A stretch of DNA of 64,000 nucleotides from Microcoleus sp. FACHB-672. Lineage in GTDB: Bacteria > Cyanobacteriota > Cyanobacteriia > Cyanobacteriales > Oscillatoriaceae. Location: assembly GCF_014695725.1 (NCBI RefSeq), contig NZ_JACJOU010000025.1, positions 62,001-126,000 of the forward strand. The letters run 5' to 3'. Positions 15,564 to 23,995 of this stretch are shown piece after piece; within the stretch, counting starts at the first letter, position 1, and every line of letters starts with the position of its first letter. A program made the position numbers and the translations under genes. The notes under the pieces were generated by a model, which was not told where the DNA came from, did not search any database, and was given only the letters and a program-made list of their open reading frames with translations.

Positions 15564-16481
15564 TCAGGGCGCTTTCGTTTGCGCCGGCACGTTAGCCTGT
15601 TGCAGTTTAATCGCAGGAGATTGGGGATTTTTCAGGTCAATATAGGCAATTTGGGTGTAACGCGGGTGTTTGGGTAATTGACGCATTTTATCGAGGGCGC
15701 TTAGTTGCGCGGCAAACTTGGAACTGTAGGGACCCAAATGAACGGTTCCCAACTCGGTTTTCAAGATTAAATTCGTGGGATCTTGCCAATCAATTTCAGA
15801 CACCTTGACGGGAGATCTCGAGAGTTCTTGATACAGGGGTGGCCAATCACTCCGGTACACGTCGGGGTTGCCGATCACTTTCAACGTGGGCAGAGGCAGT
15901 GTGCGATCAAAAGATGTGTAGCTTTTTAAAGGCGTCCACCAGCCATTTTTATCTAGTACGCCTAAATTCGAGGCGGTTTCTACCTTTGTTGGGACTGCCG
16001 GCGCTGGCTTTGGGGCAACTGCGGGGGCGTCTGTCGTTTCCTTCACAGCTTTGGGGTTGGCGACGACCTCAGCGGGAGCTGCCAGTTGAGAAAGCGCTAC
16101 AGGATAGCGTTCCTTGACTCGCACCGTCAAGCCGGCCGGCAGTAGATGCCGGGTAACCGTGGCTTGGGCGATAGGTGCGGCAGACTCTAGTTTTTCTGCG
16201 ATCGCTTCGGGTTGCAGCCGCATCAGCGATTGCGGATAATCGAGGGGCAGCAGCGACCGAACTGTTTGAGCAGAAAGGAATTGATTGCCTTCGATCTCCA
16301 CCTGTTCCGGTTCATAAATGACCCAACCTGGTCGGGTTGACACCCACATTAAGCCGCCGGCTAAACAGCTAACCGCCACAGTTTGCCAGCACCTTTGAAA
16401 AAATTTTACACGTCTTGAGCGCCGCAACTCTTGGCGACGCCGGCCTAATTCTGACTGAGAGACTGATGCGAAGCTAGCCAT
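15564..16481 (-). CDS. ftsQ: Cell division protein FtsQ/DivIB
   Basis: A 305-residue bitopic division protein. A basic cytoplasmic tail (residues 1-30, ELGRRRQELRRSRR) is followed by one membrane helix (about 32-50). A POTRA domain comes next (VEIEGNQFLSAQTVRSLLPLDYPQSLMRLQPEAIAEKLE), then the FtsQ beta domain (IDWQDPTNLILKTELGTVHLGPY). A Pro/Ala-rich insertion at about 145-165 interrupts the region between the two. It would link the cytoplasmic ring to the periplasmic septal synthesis machinery. It lies directly upstream of ftsZ. Confidence 0.93.
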   Translation of the reverse strand: MASFASVSQSELGRRRQELRRSRRVKFFQRCWQTVAVSCLAGGLMWVSTRPGWVIYEPEQVEIEGNQFLSAQTVRSLLPLDYPQSLMRLQPEAIAEKLESAAPIAQATVTRHLLPAGLTVRVKERYPVALSQLAAPAEVVANPKAVKETTDAPAVAPKPAPAVPTKVETASNLGVLDKNGWWTPLKSYTSFDRTLPLPTLKVIGNPDVYRSDWPPLYQELSRSPVKVSEIDWQDPTNLILKTELGTVHLGPYSSKFAAQLSALDKMRQLPKHPRYTQIAYIDLKNPQSPAIKLQQANVPAQTKAP

Positions 16482-17190
16482 CTTCTACCTCTCAGTTGTT
16501 TAGATCGCAGCGCTTGCTTGCGCGTAATTTACTATTCATAGCGATTTAGTTTTTTATTGACTATCTTTTTATGTGCTGCGTGGGTAATTTTCTGGTTTTT
16601 TCTCATATCTTTTCAAGAAATTGTAAAATCATCACCTTTTTTTAAAAGATTTTGATCGGCTAACTAAAAAGACTACCGACAGATAAAATCTTCGTCAAGC
16701 TTTTACCTGTGAAGATATTTGCGCTGTCAATGCCGGCCCGCCTCTAGGGTTCACTTCATCACCAGATATCCGCTGTCTGATCGGGTTCTAGAGACAGTTG
16801 AAAATCGGTTAAATATTGATATCTAGCAATTTGCTATAACAATTGGCATAGTAGCACGACAATGTCAAGAGTGGTTACACTAATTTTCGCAAGTACGGAG
16901 GCAACGAAGCCCCCAAAAGGTGAGTAACTTCAAAGCAGATCCACCTCTAAAAGCGGGGATCAGCCCCAATCAATCGATGCAGCGGTAACGAACCCAGCAG
17001 GCTCATCCGGCTTTGGTGTGTAAAATTTTTAACAATCTCAAAACCCGCAAACCCGCTTCTGTACCCTCACACTCATCATTGTGGCGCTATCAAATAGAGG
17101 AAAGAGGGGGTAGAGACATCCTGGGCGAGGGGGAAGATGCAGCCTATACTTTGATTTACCAAAACAGCGCACGGATGAGAGTAAGTTTTG
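16482..17190. other. Long divergent spacer between ftsQ and the ATPase gene
   Basis: About 0.7 kb holding the promoters of ftsQ (leftward) and the ATPase gene (rightward). The part near ftsQ is AT-rich with T-tracts. AAATCTTC and GAAGATATTT with flanking GACAG/CTGTC (16678-16728) can form a hairpin. I saw no conserved riboswitch class and no protein-like frame. Confidence 0.4.
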
Positions 17191-18585
17191 ATGAGCCAGG
17201 ATTTTCTGGATTTGCGAAGATTTTATGCAGCCTGTAACCCCTCTAAAACCCTCGATCTGAAAAATCAGGAAGATCGTAAATACTACATTGATTTTTCCTC
17301 GGTGCGAGGGGGCAACATCATTCGGGAACTCAGCAGAACCATCACTCTGCTAGCCGGTGATGACCCGACCTGCCAGCTGTTTACCGGGCACATCGGTTGT
17401 GGCAAGTCTACCGAACTGTTGCGGCTCAAAGACGAGCTAGAACAGAAAAACTTCCATGTCGTTTATTTCGAGTCTTCTCAAGACTTAGACATGGCGGACG
17501 TGGATATCAGCGATATCTTGCTGGCCATTGCCCGTCAAGTCAGTGAAAGCTTGGAAAAGGTTAGGGTCGATGTGCAGCCTCAAGGCTTCAAAGCGCTGCT
17601 CAAAGGAGCGGCAGACTTTTTGCAAACGCCCATCGAGCTGAGCGGTGAAGCGGCAATTCCCGGAGTCGGCAGCATCAGTGCCGGCGAGGGTGAATTGGGA
17701 TTTTCTCTACCAGGAGGCATTGGCAAAATTACAGCCAAAGCCAAAGATAGCCCCAAACTTCGCTCGGAGTTGAGGCAATATTTAGAACCCCGCACCAATA
17801 GCATCCTCAACGCCATTAACAATGAGCTGCTCGGGCCGGCCACCGAGCAACTCAAACGCCAAGGCAAACAAGGACTGGTGGTAATTGTCGATAACCTCGA
17901 CCGCGTGGACAGTTTTCTCAAACCTACAGGTCGCACCCAGCCAGAACATCTGTTTGTGGATCGGGGCGAACCGCTACGAAAACTCAATTGCCATTTGGTT
18001 TACACTATTCCCCTGGCTTTAATTTTCTCCAATGACTTGGGAAGGCTAACCAGTCGATTTGGAGTAAAACCGAAGGTACTGCCTCTCGTGCCGATGCGGT
18101 GCCGCGATAGCAGTGATTTTGACATAGGAATGTCTCTGCTGCGACAGATGGTTCTGAGCCGAGCGTTTCCCGATGTGCCGGCAGAGCAACGGATTGAGTT
18201 AATCTCGCAGGTGTTTGACAGCCCCGAAACCTTAGATCGGGTCTGCCGGGTTAGTGGAGGCCATGTGCGTAACTTGCTGGCTCTGCTGTTTAGTTGCTTG
18301 CAGCAAGAAGATCCCCCTTTCTCCCGCGCCTGTGTCGAAAATGTGATTAAAGAATACCGTGATGATTTAATTGCAGCGATTACAGATGAGGAGTGGGAGT
18401 TGCTTTTTCAAGCAGTGCAACAGCAAAGCGTCATTGGAGAGGAACACTACCAAATGATGTTACGCAGTATGTTTTTGTTTGAATACCGCGATGATATGGG
18501 GCGCTGGTACTGGATCAATCCGGCGCTGGCAGAGGCGGAAAAGTTCAAGTCTTGGCAAAGACAGATGCAGGAGACTTCTGGGTAA
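17191..18585 (+). CDS. P-loop ATPase (AAA/STAND-like), function unknown
   Basis: A 464-residue P-loop NTPase. Walker A is GHIGCGKST near residues 66-74. Walker B is VVIVDNLDR near residue 230, with the Asp followed by Asn-Leu-Asp-Arg as in KAP/STAND-like ATPases. The region between carries an amphipathic Gly-rich stretch (FSLPGGIGKITAKAK). The C-terminal third is helical and resembles a winged-helix lid (GGHVRNLLALLFSCLQQ). No membrane segment is seen. The start is placed at the ATG one codon inside a TTG. It is followed by a truncated gene of a family that I recall pairing with such ATPases. Confidence 0.75.
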   Translation: MSQDFLDLRRFYAACNPSKTLDLKNQEDRKYYIDFSSVRGGNIIRELSRTITLLAGDDPTCQLFTGHIGCGKSTELLRLKDELEQKNFHVVYFESSQDLDMADVDISDILLAIARQVSESLEKVRVDVQPQGFKALLKGAADFLQTPIELSGEAAIPGVGSISAGEGELGFSLPGGIGKITAKAKDSPKLRSELRQYLEPRTNSILNAINNELLGPATEQLKRQGKQGLVVIVDNLDRVDSFLKPTGRTQPEHLFVDRGEPLRKLNCHLVYTIPLALIFSNDLGRLTSRFGVKPKVLPLVPMRCRDSSDFDIGMSLLRQMVLSRAFPDVPAEQRIELISQVFDSPETLDRVCRVSGGHVRNLLALLFSCLQQEDPPFSRACVENVIKEYRDDLIAAITDEEWELLFQAVQQQSVIGEEHYQMMLRSMFLFEYRDDMGRWYWINPALAEAEKFKSWQRQMQETSG

Positions 18586-18925
18586 AGTCTTTTTTTAAGC
18601 ACAGAAGTTGGCGGTAGCCTGCCGGCAGCCCTACACAGCTCAGTCAACGGCTGAGGTTCGATTGCCAGAGGTTTGCTAATTAAGTGCCGGCCAGAGTTAA
18701 CAGTTGGGCGAATACGTGCACGCGTGCGATCTTGTGAAAATATATGCCAAGCATTTGTGATGGGTATGTTCGCAGGTCGCACGAAGTGTATTCTTTTACC
18801 ATTACGCAAAATTGCTTAGTGCTGAGTCGTCTCTAAATTAAGACTTTGAACTAAGTGATATTTTGTGTTCGCCTTTACACACTTATCGTTCTGTCTTTCC
18901 GACTGAACCCAAGACGCGCAACAAT
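18586..18925. other. Spacer between the ATPase and orphan-domain genes
   Basis: A 340-base same-strand spacer. I see no T-run hairpin and no credible frame, so it is open whether the two genes are cotranscribed. Confidence 0.3.
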
Positions 18926-19426
18926 ATGGCTGACCCGCACCCACCTGATAGCGAAGCGTGGCCCGAAAGTGTCACAGATATAGCCGGTTACAACGAGCAA
19001 TCGTTGAGAACACTGGTGCGGGCGATCCACCTTTCTCCAAAAGGGGAATTTTCGCTGATTTTGGTGCGCTGCAACGAGGCGAGTTTGCGAGAGCGAATGA
19101 GGCACCGGCTGCGAGAACTGTCTCATCTGCCCATTCGAGAGTTAGTGCTGCCGGCATCTGTAAAAACTCTTTTCACAAGTATCAAAACAGAATTGGGGGA
19201 TGAACAGCCACAAGCATTAATGATATTTGGCTTGGAGTCGGTGAGCGCTTTGGATGAAGTTCTGACCTCTGCCAATCTAGTTCGTCCAGAGTTTCGTAAA
19301 AGCTTTCCATTTCCGCTGGTCTTGTGGCTTAACGATGAAATTTGGCCAAAGTTAATGCGGTTGGTGCCCGATCTCGCGAATTGGTCGGCCCCATCGATTA
19401 AGTTTAGTAGCTCTCCCGATTCATGA
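18926..19426 (+). CDS. Orphan N-terminal domain of a larger TPR/STAND-type family (truncated)
   Basis: 166 residues (SLRTLVRAIHLSPKGEFSLILVRCN; LREL SHLPIRELVLPAS; LMIFGLESVSALDEVLTSANLV; FPFPLVLWLNDEIWPKLMRLVPDL). From memory this is the conserved head of long cyanobacterial proteins that continue into TPR or similar repeats after the LVPDLANWS segment. Here the frame stops 13 residues later and nothing homologous follows, so the gene looks truncated or reduced to a stand-alone domain. The start is set at ATG 18926; a TTG lies further upstream. It could still work in trans with the preceding ATPase. Confidence 0.6.
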   Translation: MADPHPPDSEAWPESVTDIAGYNEQSLRTLVRAIHLSPKGEFSLILVRCNEASLRERMRHRLRELSHLPIRELVLPASVKTLFTSIKTELGDEQPQALMIFGLESVSALDEVLTSANLVRPEFRKSFPFPLVLWLNDEIWPKLMRLVPDLANWSAPSIKFSSSPDS

Positions 19427-19440
19427 ACTTGACATGAATC
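19418..19440. terminator. Palindrome at a convergent gene end
   Basis: GATTCATG (19418-19425) and CATGAATC (19433-19440) form a perfect 8-bp stem. It overlaps the stop of the orphan-domain gene and faces the end of the kinase gene. It can act on transcripts from both sides, though neither side has a long T-run. Confidence 0.5.
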
Positions 19441-19467
19441 AGTTGATTAATCGAGACGATCTTTCAC

Positions 19468-20610
19468 TCAAGTAGCCGACGCTGCGGGCAAGCGGACAAT
19501 AAACACACTACCTTTACCCACCTCAGAAATCACATCAATGGTGCCTTGATGAGCTTCTACAATCTGGCGAGATAGGTGCAGCCCCAAGCCGCTACCTCCA
19601 CGTTTGTGGGTGGCTTGGCGGAAGCGTTCAAATAATTTCACTTGGTCATCCATCGCGATCCCAACGCCGGTGTCTTGTACCTCAACCGTCACCAACCGAG
19701 GCTCAGATTTGGCTATAGGTTTAGCAACCAGGCGGACATCAATTGACCCAGTATCAGTGTATTGAATCGCATTGGCGATTAAATTCGTAAAAAGCCGGTG
19801 TAGTTCCAGGCGATCACCCATGACAGCACCCCCTCCGCCAGGGGTCTTTTCTCCATCTCCATCTAGGTGTAAATTCAAACTCAGACTTTTAGAATCGGCT
19901 AAGGGAGTTAATTCTTGGGAGACTTCCCCGATCAGTTGTTTTAGATCAACTGGAAAAAAGTTGAGATTTTTACGACCGGCTTCATAACGATAAACCTCCA
20001 ACAATATATTCACCATACTCAGCAAGTTTTGGTTGCTGCGAGCCATTGTAGAAAACACTTCCGCACATTGGGGCGTGATTTCTCCCAAGGCTCCTTGCTG
20101 CAGTAAATTGAGCATTTGATTGGCTGCCACCAGGGGGGTTCGCAAGTCGTGGGTGAGCCTAGAGACAAAATCTTCCCGCTGGCGGGCGATCTGATCGCGT
20201 TCGTCAACGCTATGCTTGAGCCGCAGTAATGATCGGACTCGCGCTAGCAGTTCATCGAGTTCCACCGGCTTGCGAATAAAATCGTCCGCCCCCATATCTA
20301 AGCCCTGCACAAGACTAGATTGGTCGTAGGCTGTGATCAGCAAGATCGGTATAAATGGTAACTTCGCATTCTGACGAACGCGCCTAGTGACTTCGTAGCC
20401 ATCCATCCCCGGCATCATCACATCTAGCAGCACTAAATCTGGGGGAGACTGTTCAATAATGGCTAAGGCAGAACTGCCATTCTCGGCTGTAACAATGTCG
20501 TATCCCTCTTCTTCCAGAATTGTCTGAACTAGCAAGACATTATCGGGAGAGTCATCTACAACGAGAATACAGTCGGTTTTATTCTGAGAGGAACTAGACA
20601 AATAATTCAT
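19468..20610 (-). CDS. Hybrid response regulator-histidine kinase
   Basis: A 380-residue cytoplasmic two-component protein with the receiver placed first. REC spans about residues 13-130 (DDSPDN acidic pocket, phosphoacceptor Asp in LVLLDVMMPGMDGYE, conserved Lys in FIRKPVELDELL). HisKA follows with the phosphoacceptor His in FVSRLTHDLRTPL. The HATPase_c domain has N box NLIANAIQYT, G1 DTGVGIA and G2 GGSGLGLHLS. No sensor or membrane domain is present, so it probably takes phosphate or a signal from a partner kinase. The start is moved to ATG 20610 from an upstream TTG. Confidence 0.92.
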   Translation of the reverse strand: MNYLSSSSQNKTDCILVVDDSPDNVLLVQTILEEEGYDIVTAENGSSALAIIEQSPPDLVLLDVMMPGMDGYEVTRRVRQNAKLPFIPILLITAYDQSSLVQGLDMGADDFIRKPVELDELLARVRSLLRLKHSVDERDQIARQREDFVSRLTHDLRTPLVAANQMLNLLQQGALGEITPQCAEVFSTMARSNQNLLSMVNILLEVYRYEAGRKNLNFFPVDLKQLIGEVSQELTPLADSKSLSLNLHLDGDGEKTPGGGGAVMGDRLELHRLFTNLIANAIQYTDTGSIDVRLVAKPIAKSEPRLVTVEVQDTGVGIAMDDQVKLFERFRQATHKRGGSGLGLHLSRQIVEAHQGTIDVISEVGKGSVFIVRLPAASAT

Positions 20611-20766
20611 GCAATGAAGGGTGGGCAATAGAAGTTATCATATCGGCGTCGTTGTAATATATTGCCATTTAATTGTTCGGCTGCCCTCATTCTTGAGAAT
20701 GATTTGTACCGACAACGCTTCAACAAAGCGGTGAGCGGCTTGTCTAAAGATGGCTTTACAAGAAAA

Positions 20767-20794
20767 GATTGGAAGAAGAAGCCTTCTCCCAATC
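20767..20794 (-). terminator. Terminator of the PfpI-family gene
   Basis: On the minus strand GATTGGGAGAAG pairs with CTTCTTCCAATC with one mismatch, followed by TTTTCTT. It lies downstream of the PfpI gene and upstream of the hybrid kinase gene. Confidence 0.7.
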
Positions 20795-20859
20795 TGGAGC
20801 CACAAGTTTGAGGACGGTAATGTGCTGCTTTTTACACACTTGCCGCCGGCTTAAATGTC

Positions 20860-21954
20860 TTAGCCAAGGATTGCACCCGTTGTCGGTTTGGCCGGCTTGA
20901 GGGTTTCTGATCCATAGCGCTGGTGGTAAAATGCTGCAACTCGTTGTTCATATTGAGCGAGATCCACTTCAATTTTTCGGAACAGCGCCACGGTTATCGG
21001 ATCAGTCAGCATCATATAAAGTTTGTACAAATCGACCACGCCGGTTTGGACATCGCCGAGGGTGCGGCGCAGCAGATCCATTTCGTCGCTTCCTTTTAAA
21101 GCGGCGTTTAACTTAGCCAAAGGTTCAGCTGCTTTTGCCTGCAAGGAGGGTTTTTCGCCAAACGCATCGAGTCGCGCTTCTAGCAGTTGGATGTGATAGC
21201 GCTTATTCTGAATCATCTCCCGCAGCAGGGCAGAAAAGCCGGTGTCGGAAGTTTTGCTAAGGTATTGCTCGAATGCTTCGTGGGAGTAACGTTCACCTGC
21301 CAGTGCGGTGTTGATCGCGCTGACAATTTCGCCCTTGGTTGAGCCGCCCCAAGAATCCGCCAGTTTCCACCATTCGGCAGTGGCATCAGTTTCTGCCGGC
21401 AGCGCTGCTTCTTTGCCGCCATAACCAAGCCGGCTGAGAATTGCGGTGGTAAAAATGGCTAAATCTCCAGGCAGCCGGGAGGTGATCAAGTTACCATCCA
21501 CCACTAACGGCTCATCAATGTAGTTCGCGCCGGCATTTTCCATATCCTTGCGAATGGAGATAAAGCCGGTGGCGTTTCTACCCTTGAGCAAGTCGCCTTC
21601 AATTAAAACTTGGGGACCGTGGCAAACCGAAGCCACAACTTTCCCTTGCGCCATTAGCTGCTGCACAAACCGGACAGTATTGGGATTTTTCCGCATAAAA
21701 TCAGGTGCCATCCCGCCGGGAATAATCACTGCATCGAAATCTTCAGCGCGAGCTTCCGTTGTGGTTCCATCGGGTTTCATCGAAACTTTTCCCTGCTTGC
21801 CTTTGTAGGCTTCATTCATGCGAGAACCCAGCACAACTGTCTCGAACCCCGCCATCTGCATCGCTTTATAAGGAATCTGAAATTCTGCATCCTCAACCGC
21901 GTTTTCAATGAGGATAGCAACGCGTTTTGTGTTCGCTTTATTGTTGGGTGTCAT
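20860..21954 (-). CDS. DJ-1/PfpI-family protein fused to a ferritin-like helical domain
   Basis: 364 residues. Residues about 8-185 are a class I glutamine-amidotransferase-like PfpI domain with the nucleophile-elbow Cys in VASVCHGPQVLIEGDLLKG and the conserved glutamate region of DAVIIPGGMAPDF. Such proteins act as stress chaperones, proteases or glyoxalases. Residues about 195-350 form a four-helix, ferritin/DUF2383-like region (AINTALAGERYSHEAFEQYLS; MIQNKRYHIQLLEARLDAF; KIEVDLAQYEQRVAAFYHQRY). The fusion is uncommon in textbook PfpI proteins and suggests an oxidative or metal stress role. GAGGA six bases before the ATG supports the start. Confidence 0.85.
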   Translation of the reverse strand: MTPNNKANTKRVAILIENAVEDAEFQIPYKAMQMAGFETVVLGSRMNEAYKGKQGKVSMKPDGTTTEARAEDFDAVIIPGGMAPDFMRKNPNTVRFVQQLMAQGKVVASVCHGPQVLIEGDLLKGRNATGFISIRKDMENAGANYIDEPLVVDGNLITSRLPGDLAIFTTAILSRLGYGGKEAALPAETDATAEWWKLADSWGGSTKGEIVSAINTALAGERYSHEAFEQYLSKTSDTGFSALLREMIQNKRYHIQLLEARLDAFGEKPSLQAKAAEPLAKLNAALKGSDEMDLLRRTLGDVQTGVVDLYKLYMMLTDPITVALFRKIEVDLAQYEQRVAAFYHQRYGSETLKPAKPTTGAILG

Positions 21955-22289
21955 GAGTTTTCCTCTTACTGTTGTTTTTGCCTTTACACTGAGCTGATAT
22001 TAGCTATCTCAGCAGTTAGCACTGGAGCAATTCCTGTAGCTGTTAGGTTACAGATGGGAAACTCTCCCGCTCTTTCTGACCTGATAATCTCCAGGCTAAC
22101 TTCCTTATAAATCTGTGTTTTCTACCCGATTGAATTTCGGAAACTTTTTCAAATCTTTGTTTCTTTTAGCCTAAGTCTGTTTGCCATTGGTTCCCTTCAC
22201 TCAAAAGAAATAGATCGGTTTCATTCTAAAGGGATAGATCGGCTTTGGTGATTTGAACTTAAGCTGAAAGAGGATAAGGAGTGAGAAGT
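21955..22289. other. Divergent spacer
   Basis: This spacer separates the PfpI gene from the DUF6335 gene. AAAGAAATAGATCGGTTT and AAAGGGATAGATCGGCTT (about 22205-22246) form a direct repeat near the rightward gene that could be an operator. The AAGGAG at 22276 is the ribosome-binding site of the next gene. Confidence 0.4.
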
Positions 22290-22703
22290 ATGGCAAATAA
22301 AGCTGATCAAGAAGCAACAGATACCGCCAGCGATTCTGATTTCGAGGCCGTGCCGCATCAAAATACGCCGGCAGACAGCGGCATTCCTAAAGTGCCCGGA
22401 CTCGAACAAGGGCGGCGCATGATGCGCGAGGAATTGAGCAATTACACATCCACTTCCCCAAAACTTTCTGGGGGAGATGTTGATGCTGCTTGGGAACAGG
22501 CTGATGCGGTGGGTGAGGAAGCTGTGGGTGGAACAGTTGCTACGCCGGATCAAAATGTTGTGGATGAGTTGGGTGCGGCTGTTGGTCTAGAAATGGATGA
22601 TCGCGCATTTCTGAGAACCACAGAAATTCTTGAGGAGCGTGATGACAGCCGATGGGAGTTAGATCCAACGTCGTCTGAAGATTATTCAGAACGCCGGGAG
22701 TAA
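22290..22703 (+). CDS. DUF6335-like small acidic protein
   Basis: A 137-residue, strongly acidic, hydrophilic protein. The segments PADSGIPKVPGLEQGRRM, SPKLSGGDVDAAWEQADAVG and GGTVATPDQNVVDELG, then DDRAFLRTTEILEERDDSRW, match my memory of the cyanobacterial DUF6335 family. Function is unknown. The start at ATG 22290 is supported by AAGGAG with eight bases of spacing, over the GTG three codons upstream. A clear terminator follows. Confidence 0.75.
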   Translation: MANKADQEATDTASDSDFEAVPHQNTPADSGIPKVPGLEQGRRMMREELSNYTSTSPKLSGGDVDAAWEQADAVGEEAVGGTVATPDQNVVDELGAAVGLEMDDRAFLRTTEILEERDDSRWELDPTSSEDYSERRE

Positions 22704-22753
22704 GCGTTTGGGTACATAAAAAGCAACCAGCCGATGCAGATTAAATTTCGTTA

Positions 22754-22804
22754 AAAACCCCTTCTCTACTCCCGTTTAATGGGGGGATTTGAGTGAGGGG
22801 TTTT
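22754..22804 (+). terminator. Terminator between two small acidic genes
   Basis: AAAACCCCTTCTC (22754-22766) pairs with GAGTGAGGGGTTTT (22791-22804) with one or two mismatches, ending in TTTT. It separates the DUF6335-like gene from the next small gene. Confidence 0.75.
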
Positions 22805-22841
22805 GTTTAATTATTTTGAAATTGTTGCCAGGAGTCGTGAA

Positions 22842-23045
22842 ATGTCAAACGAACCGTCTGAGCGCAAAAGTGAGCCAGAAGAAAAAAAAGTTTCTGCGGA
22901 AGATATGGTAAATCCAGCAGAAGATCTGATCTATGCCGGTGGCTACACACCAGACCCTAGAGAAACTATCAACAATCCTGCTGTTGCACCTCAGATGCTT
23001 AATAATTCGGGGGATTTGAGGGGAGATTTAATTGAGGATGAGTGA
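22842..23045 (+). CDS. Small acidic hypothetical protein
   Basis: 67 residues, highly charged (SERKSEPEEKKVSAEDMV; EDLIYAGGYTPDPRETINNP), with no hydrophobic segment. AGGAG is centred about nine bases before ATG 22842 and sets the start; the longer frame begins at a TTG without support. It resembles the small disordered proteins often found near DUF6335 genes, but I do not recognise a named family. Confidence 0.6.
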   Translation: MSNEPSERKSEPEEKKVSAEDMVNPAEDLIYAGGYTPDPRETINNPAVAPQMLNNSGDLRGDLIEDE

Positions 23046-23137
23046 CGGTTAAATCGGCTTGCTATAAGCTGCCGGTCATTAAAATTTGCTGGCAAGTTTT
23101 AAGAATTGACCCTCATATATAGCCGACCTAAAAACTT

Positions 23138-23167
23138 AAGGGGTAAGCGCTTGGCACTTACCCCTTT
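23138..23167. terminator. Bidirectional-type hairpin before psaK
   Basis: AAGGGGTAAG (23138-23147) and CTTACCCCTT (23157-23166) form a perfect 10-bp stem in the gap between the rightward small acidic gene and the leftward psaK gene. Confidence 0.75.
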
Positions 23168-23207
23168 ATCAACTATTTGTTTTGCTAAAATAATGGCGTG
23201 AGGATGT

Positions 23208-23477
23208 CTAAAGAGCACCGGAGCTACTTAGCGCCAAAATCGCCGCCGTTCCCAGCAAATGACCCGCGCTTGTTGAAGCCAAAAACGCTCCAACACTGGG
23301 GTTATTGAAAGCTGAGGGAAACGGCAAAACCATTTTAGGGCCAACTTTCGGATACTTAATCACGCGGGGAAGAACCAGCAATGCCAAAATATTGCAAATC
23401 CCCATAACGATGAGCTTAGAGGTTCCCGGTGCTGCTGTGTCGGTAATGGTTGATTGTACGACTGCGAGTAAGTCCAT
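23208..23477 (-). CDS. psaK: Photosystem I subunit PsaK
   Basis: An 89-residue two-helix membrane protein. The first helix (LIVMGICNILALLVLPRVI) and the loop with YPKVGPKMVLP lead to the C-terminal motif ASTSAGHLLGTAAILALSSSG, matching the PsaK pattern FGHILGAGVILGLSN. PsaK sits at the edge of the photosystem I core, binds a few chlorophylls and influences antenna coupling. GGAGG lies 13 bases before the ATG and 10 before an upstream in-frame TTG; I prefer the ATG. A possible small RNA lies directly upstream. Confidence 0.82.
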   Translation of the reverse strand: MDLLAVVQSTITDTAAPGTSKLIVMGICNILALLVLPRVIKYPKVGPKMVLPFPSAFNNPSVGAFLASTSAGHLLGTAAILALSSSGAL

Positions 23478-23995
23478 CAAAATTTCTTGTCCTCCATTGA
23501 ATGATTATTGCAGAGATTTCAACAATCCCTTTGAACATTTAGCATATACATAAAAAGGGCAGTCAAAATGCCCTTCTTAAGTAAAATAATAGCGACTTAT
23601 TCCAATCTGTCTATCTACCCACAGACTCAAACCGCTCACAAGTCTAAAGGAAGATCCCCACGATCAAAAATTGTGCGGTTTCTTTTATATTTTGGATGCA
23701 TGGATATTAAGGTTAAAAATTCTTTCAATAATAGGAGTTAATATCATCCATCTATTGCAACCCTATTTCAACTTTATATAAATTCACACAAACATCGCCC
23801 TTGATTGCACAGGCTTGTTTAGGCTTTTAAATAAAATCACCTTGTCGGGGGATGGCTGCAAGGGTCATTCTTGTGTGGTTGCTTTTAAGTTTCCTCACGC
23901 CTCAAACAACTCAATGGCTCAGGGAATGCTATTGTAAACTTTTCCCCAACCGAGACGCGAGAATTATTTACATTTACCCGTACCCAATAAATTTT
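23478..23995. other. Divergent spacer between psaK and a CHAT gene
   Basis: Holds the psaK promoter region, a candidate leftward small RNA (separate entry) and the leader of the CHAT gene. A longer in-frame start for the CHAT protein at 23852 lies inside it. No other frame looks coding. Confidence 0.4.
23551..23684 (-). ncRNA. Candidate small RNA upstream of psaK
   Basis: Read leftward there is a TATAAA at 23689-23684. A stem AAACCGCACAA / TTGTGAGCGGTTT (23681-23671 with 23641-23629) follows, whose loop contains TCTTCCTTTAG, an anti-Shine-Dalgarno-like stretch. Further on is a terminator AAGAAGGGC / GCCCTTTTT (23579-23551). No gene precedes this terminator, so it probably ends a transcript of about 120-130 nt. 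The class is unknown; a photosynthesis-related sRNA is an inference from position and loop. Confidence 0.45.
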
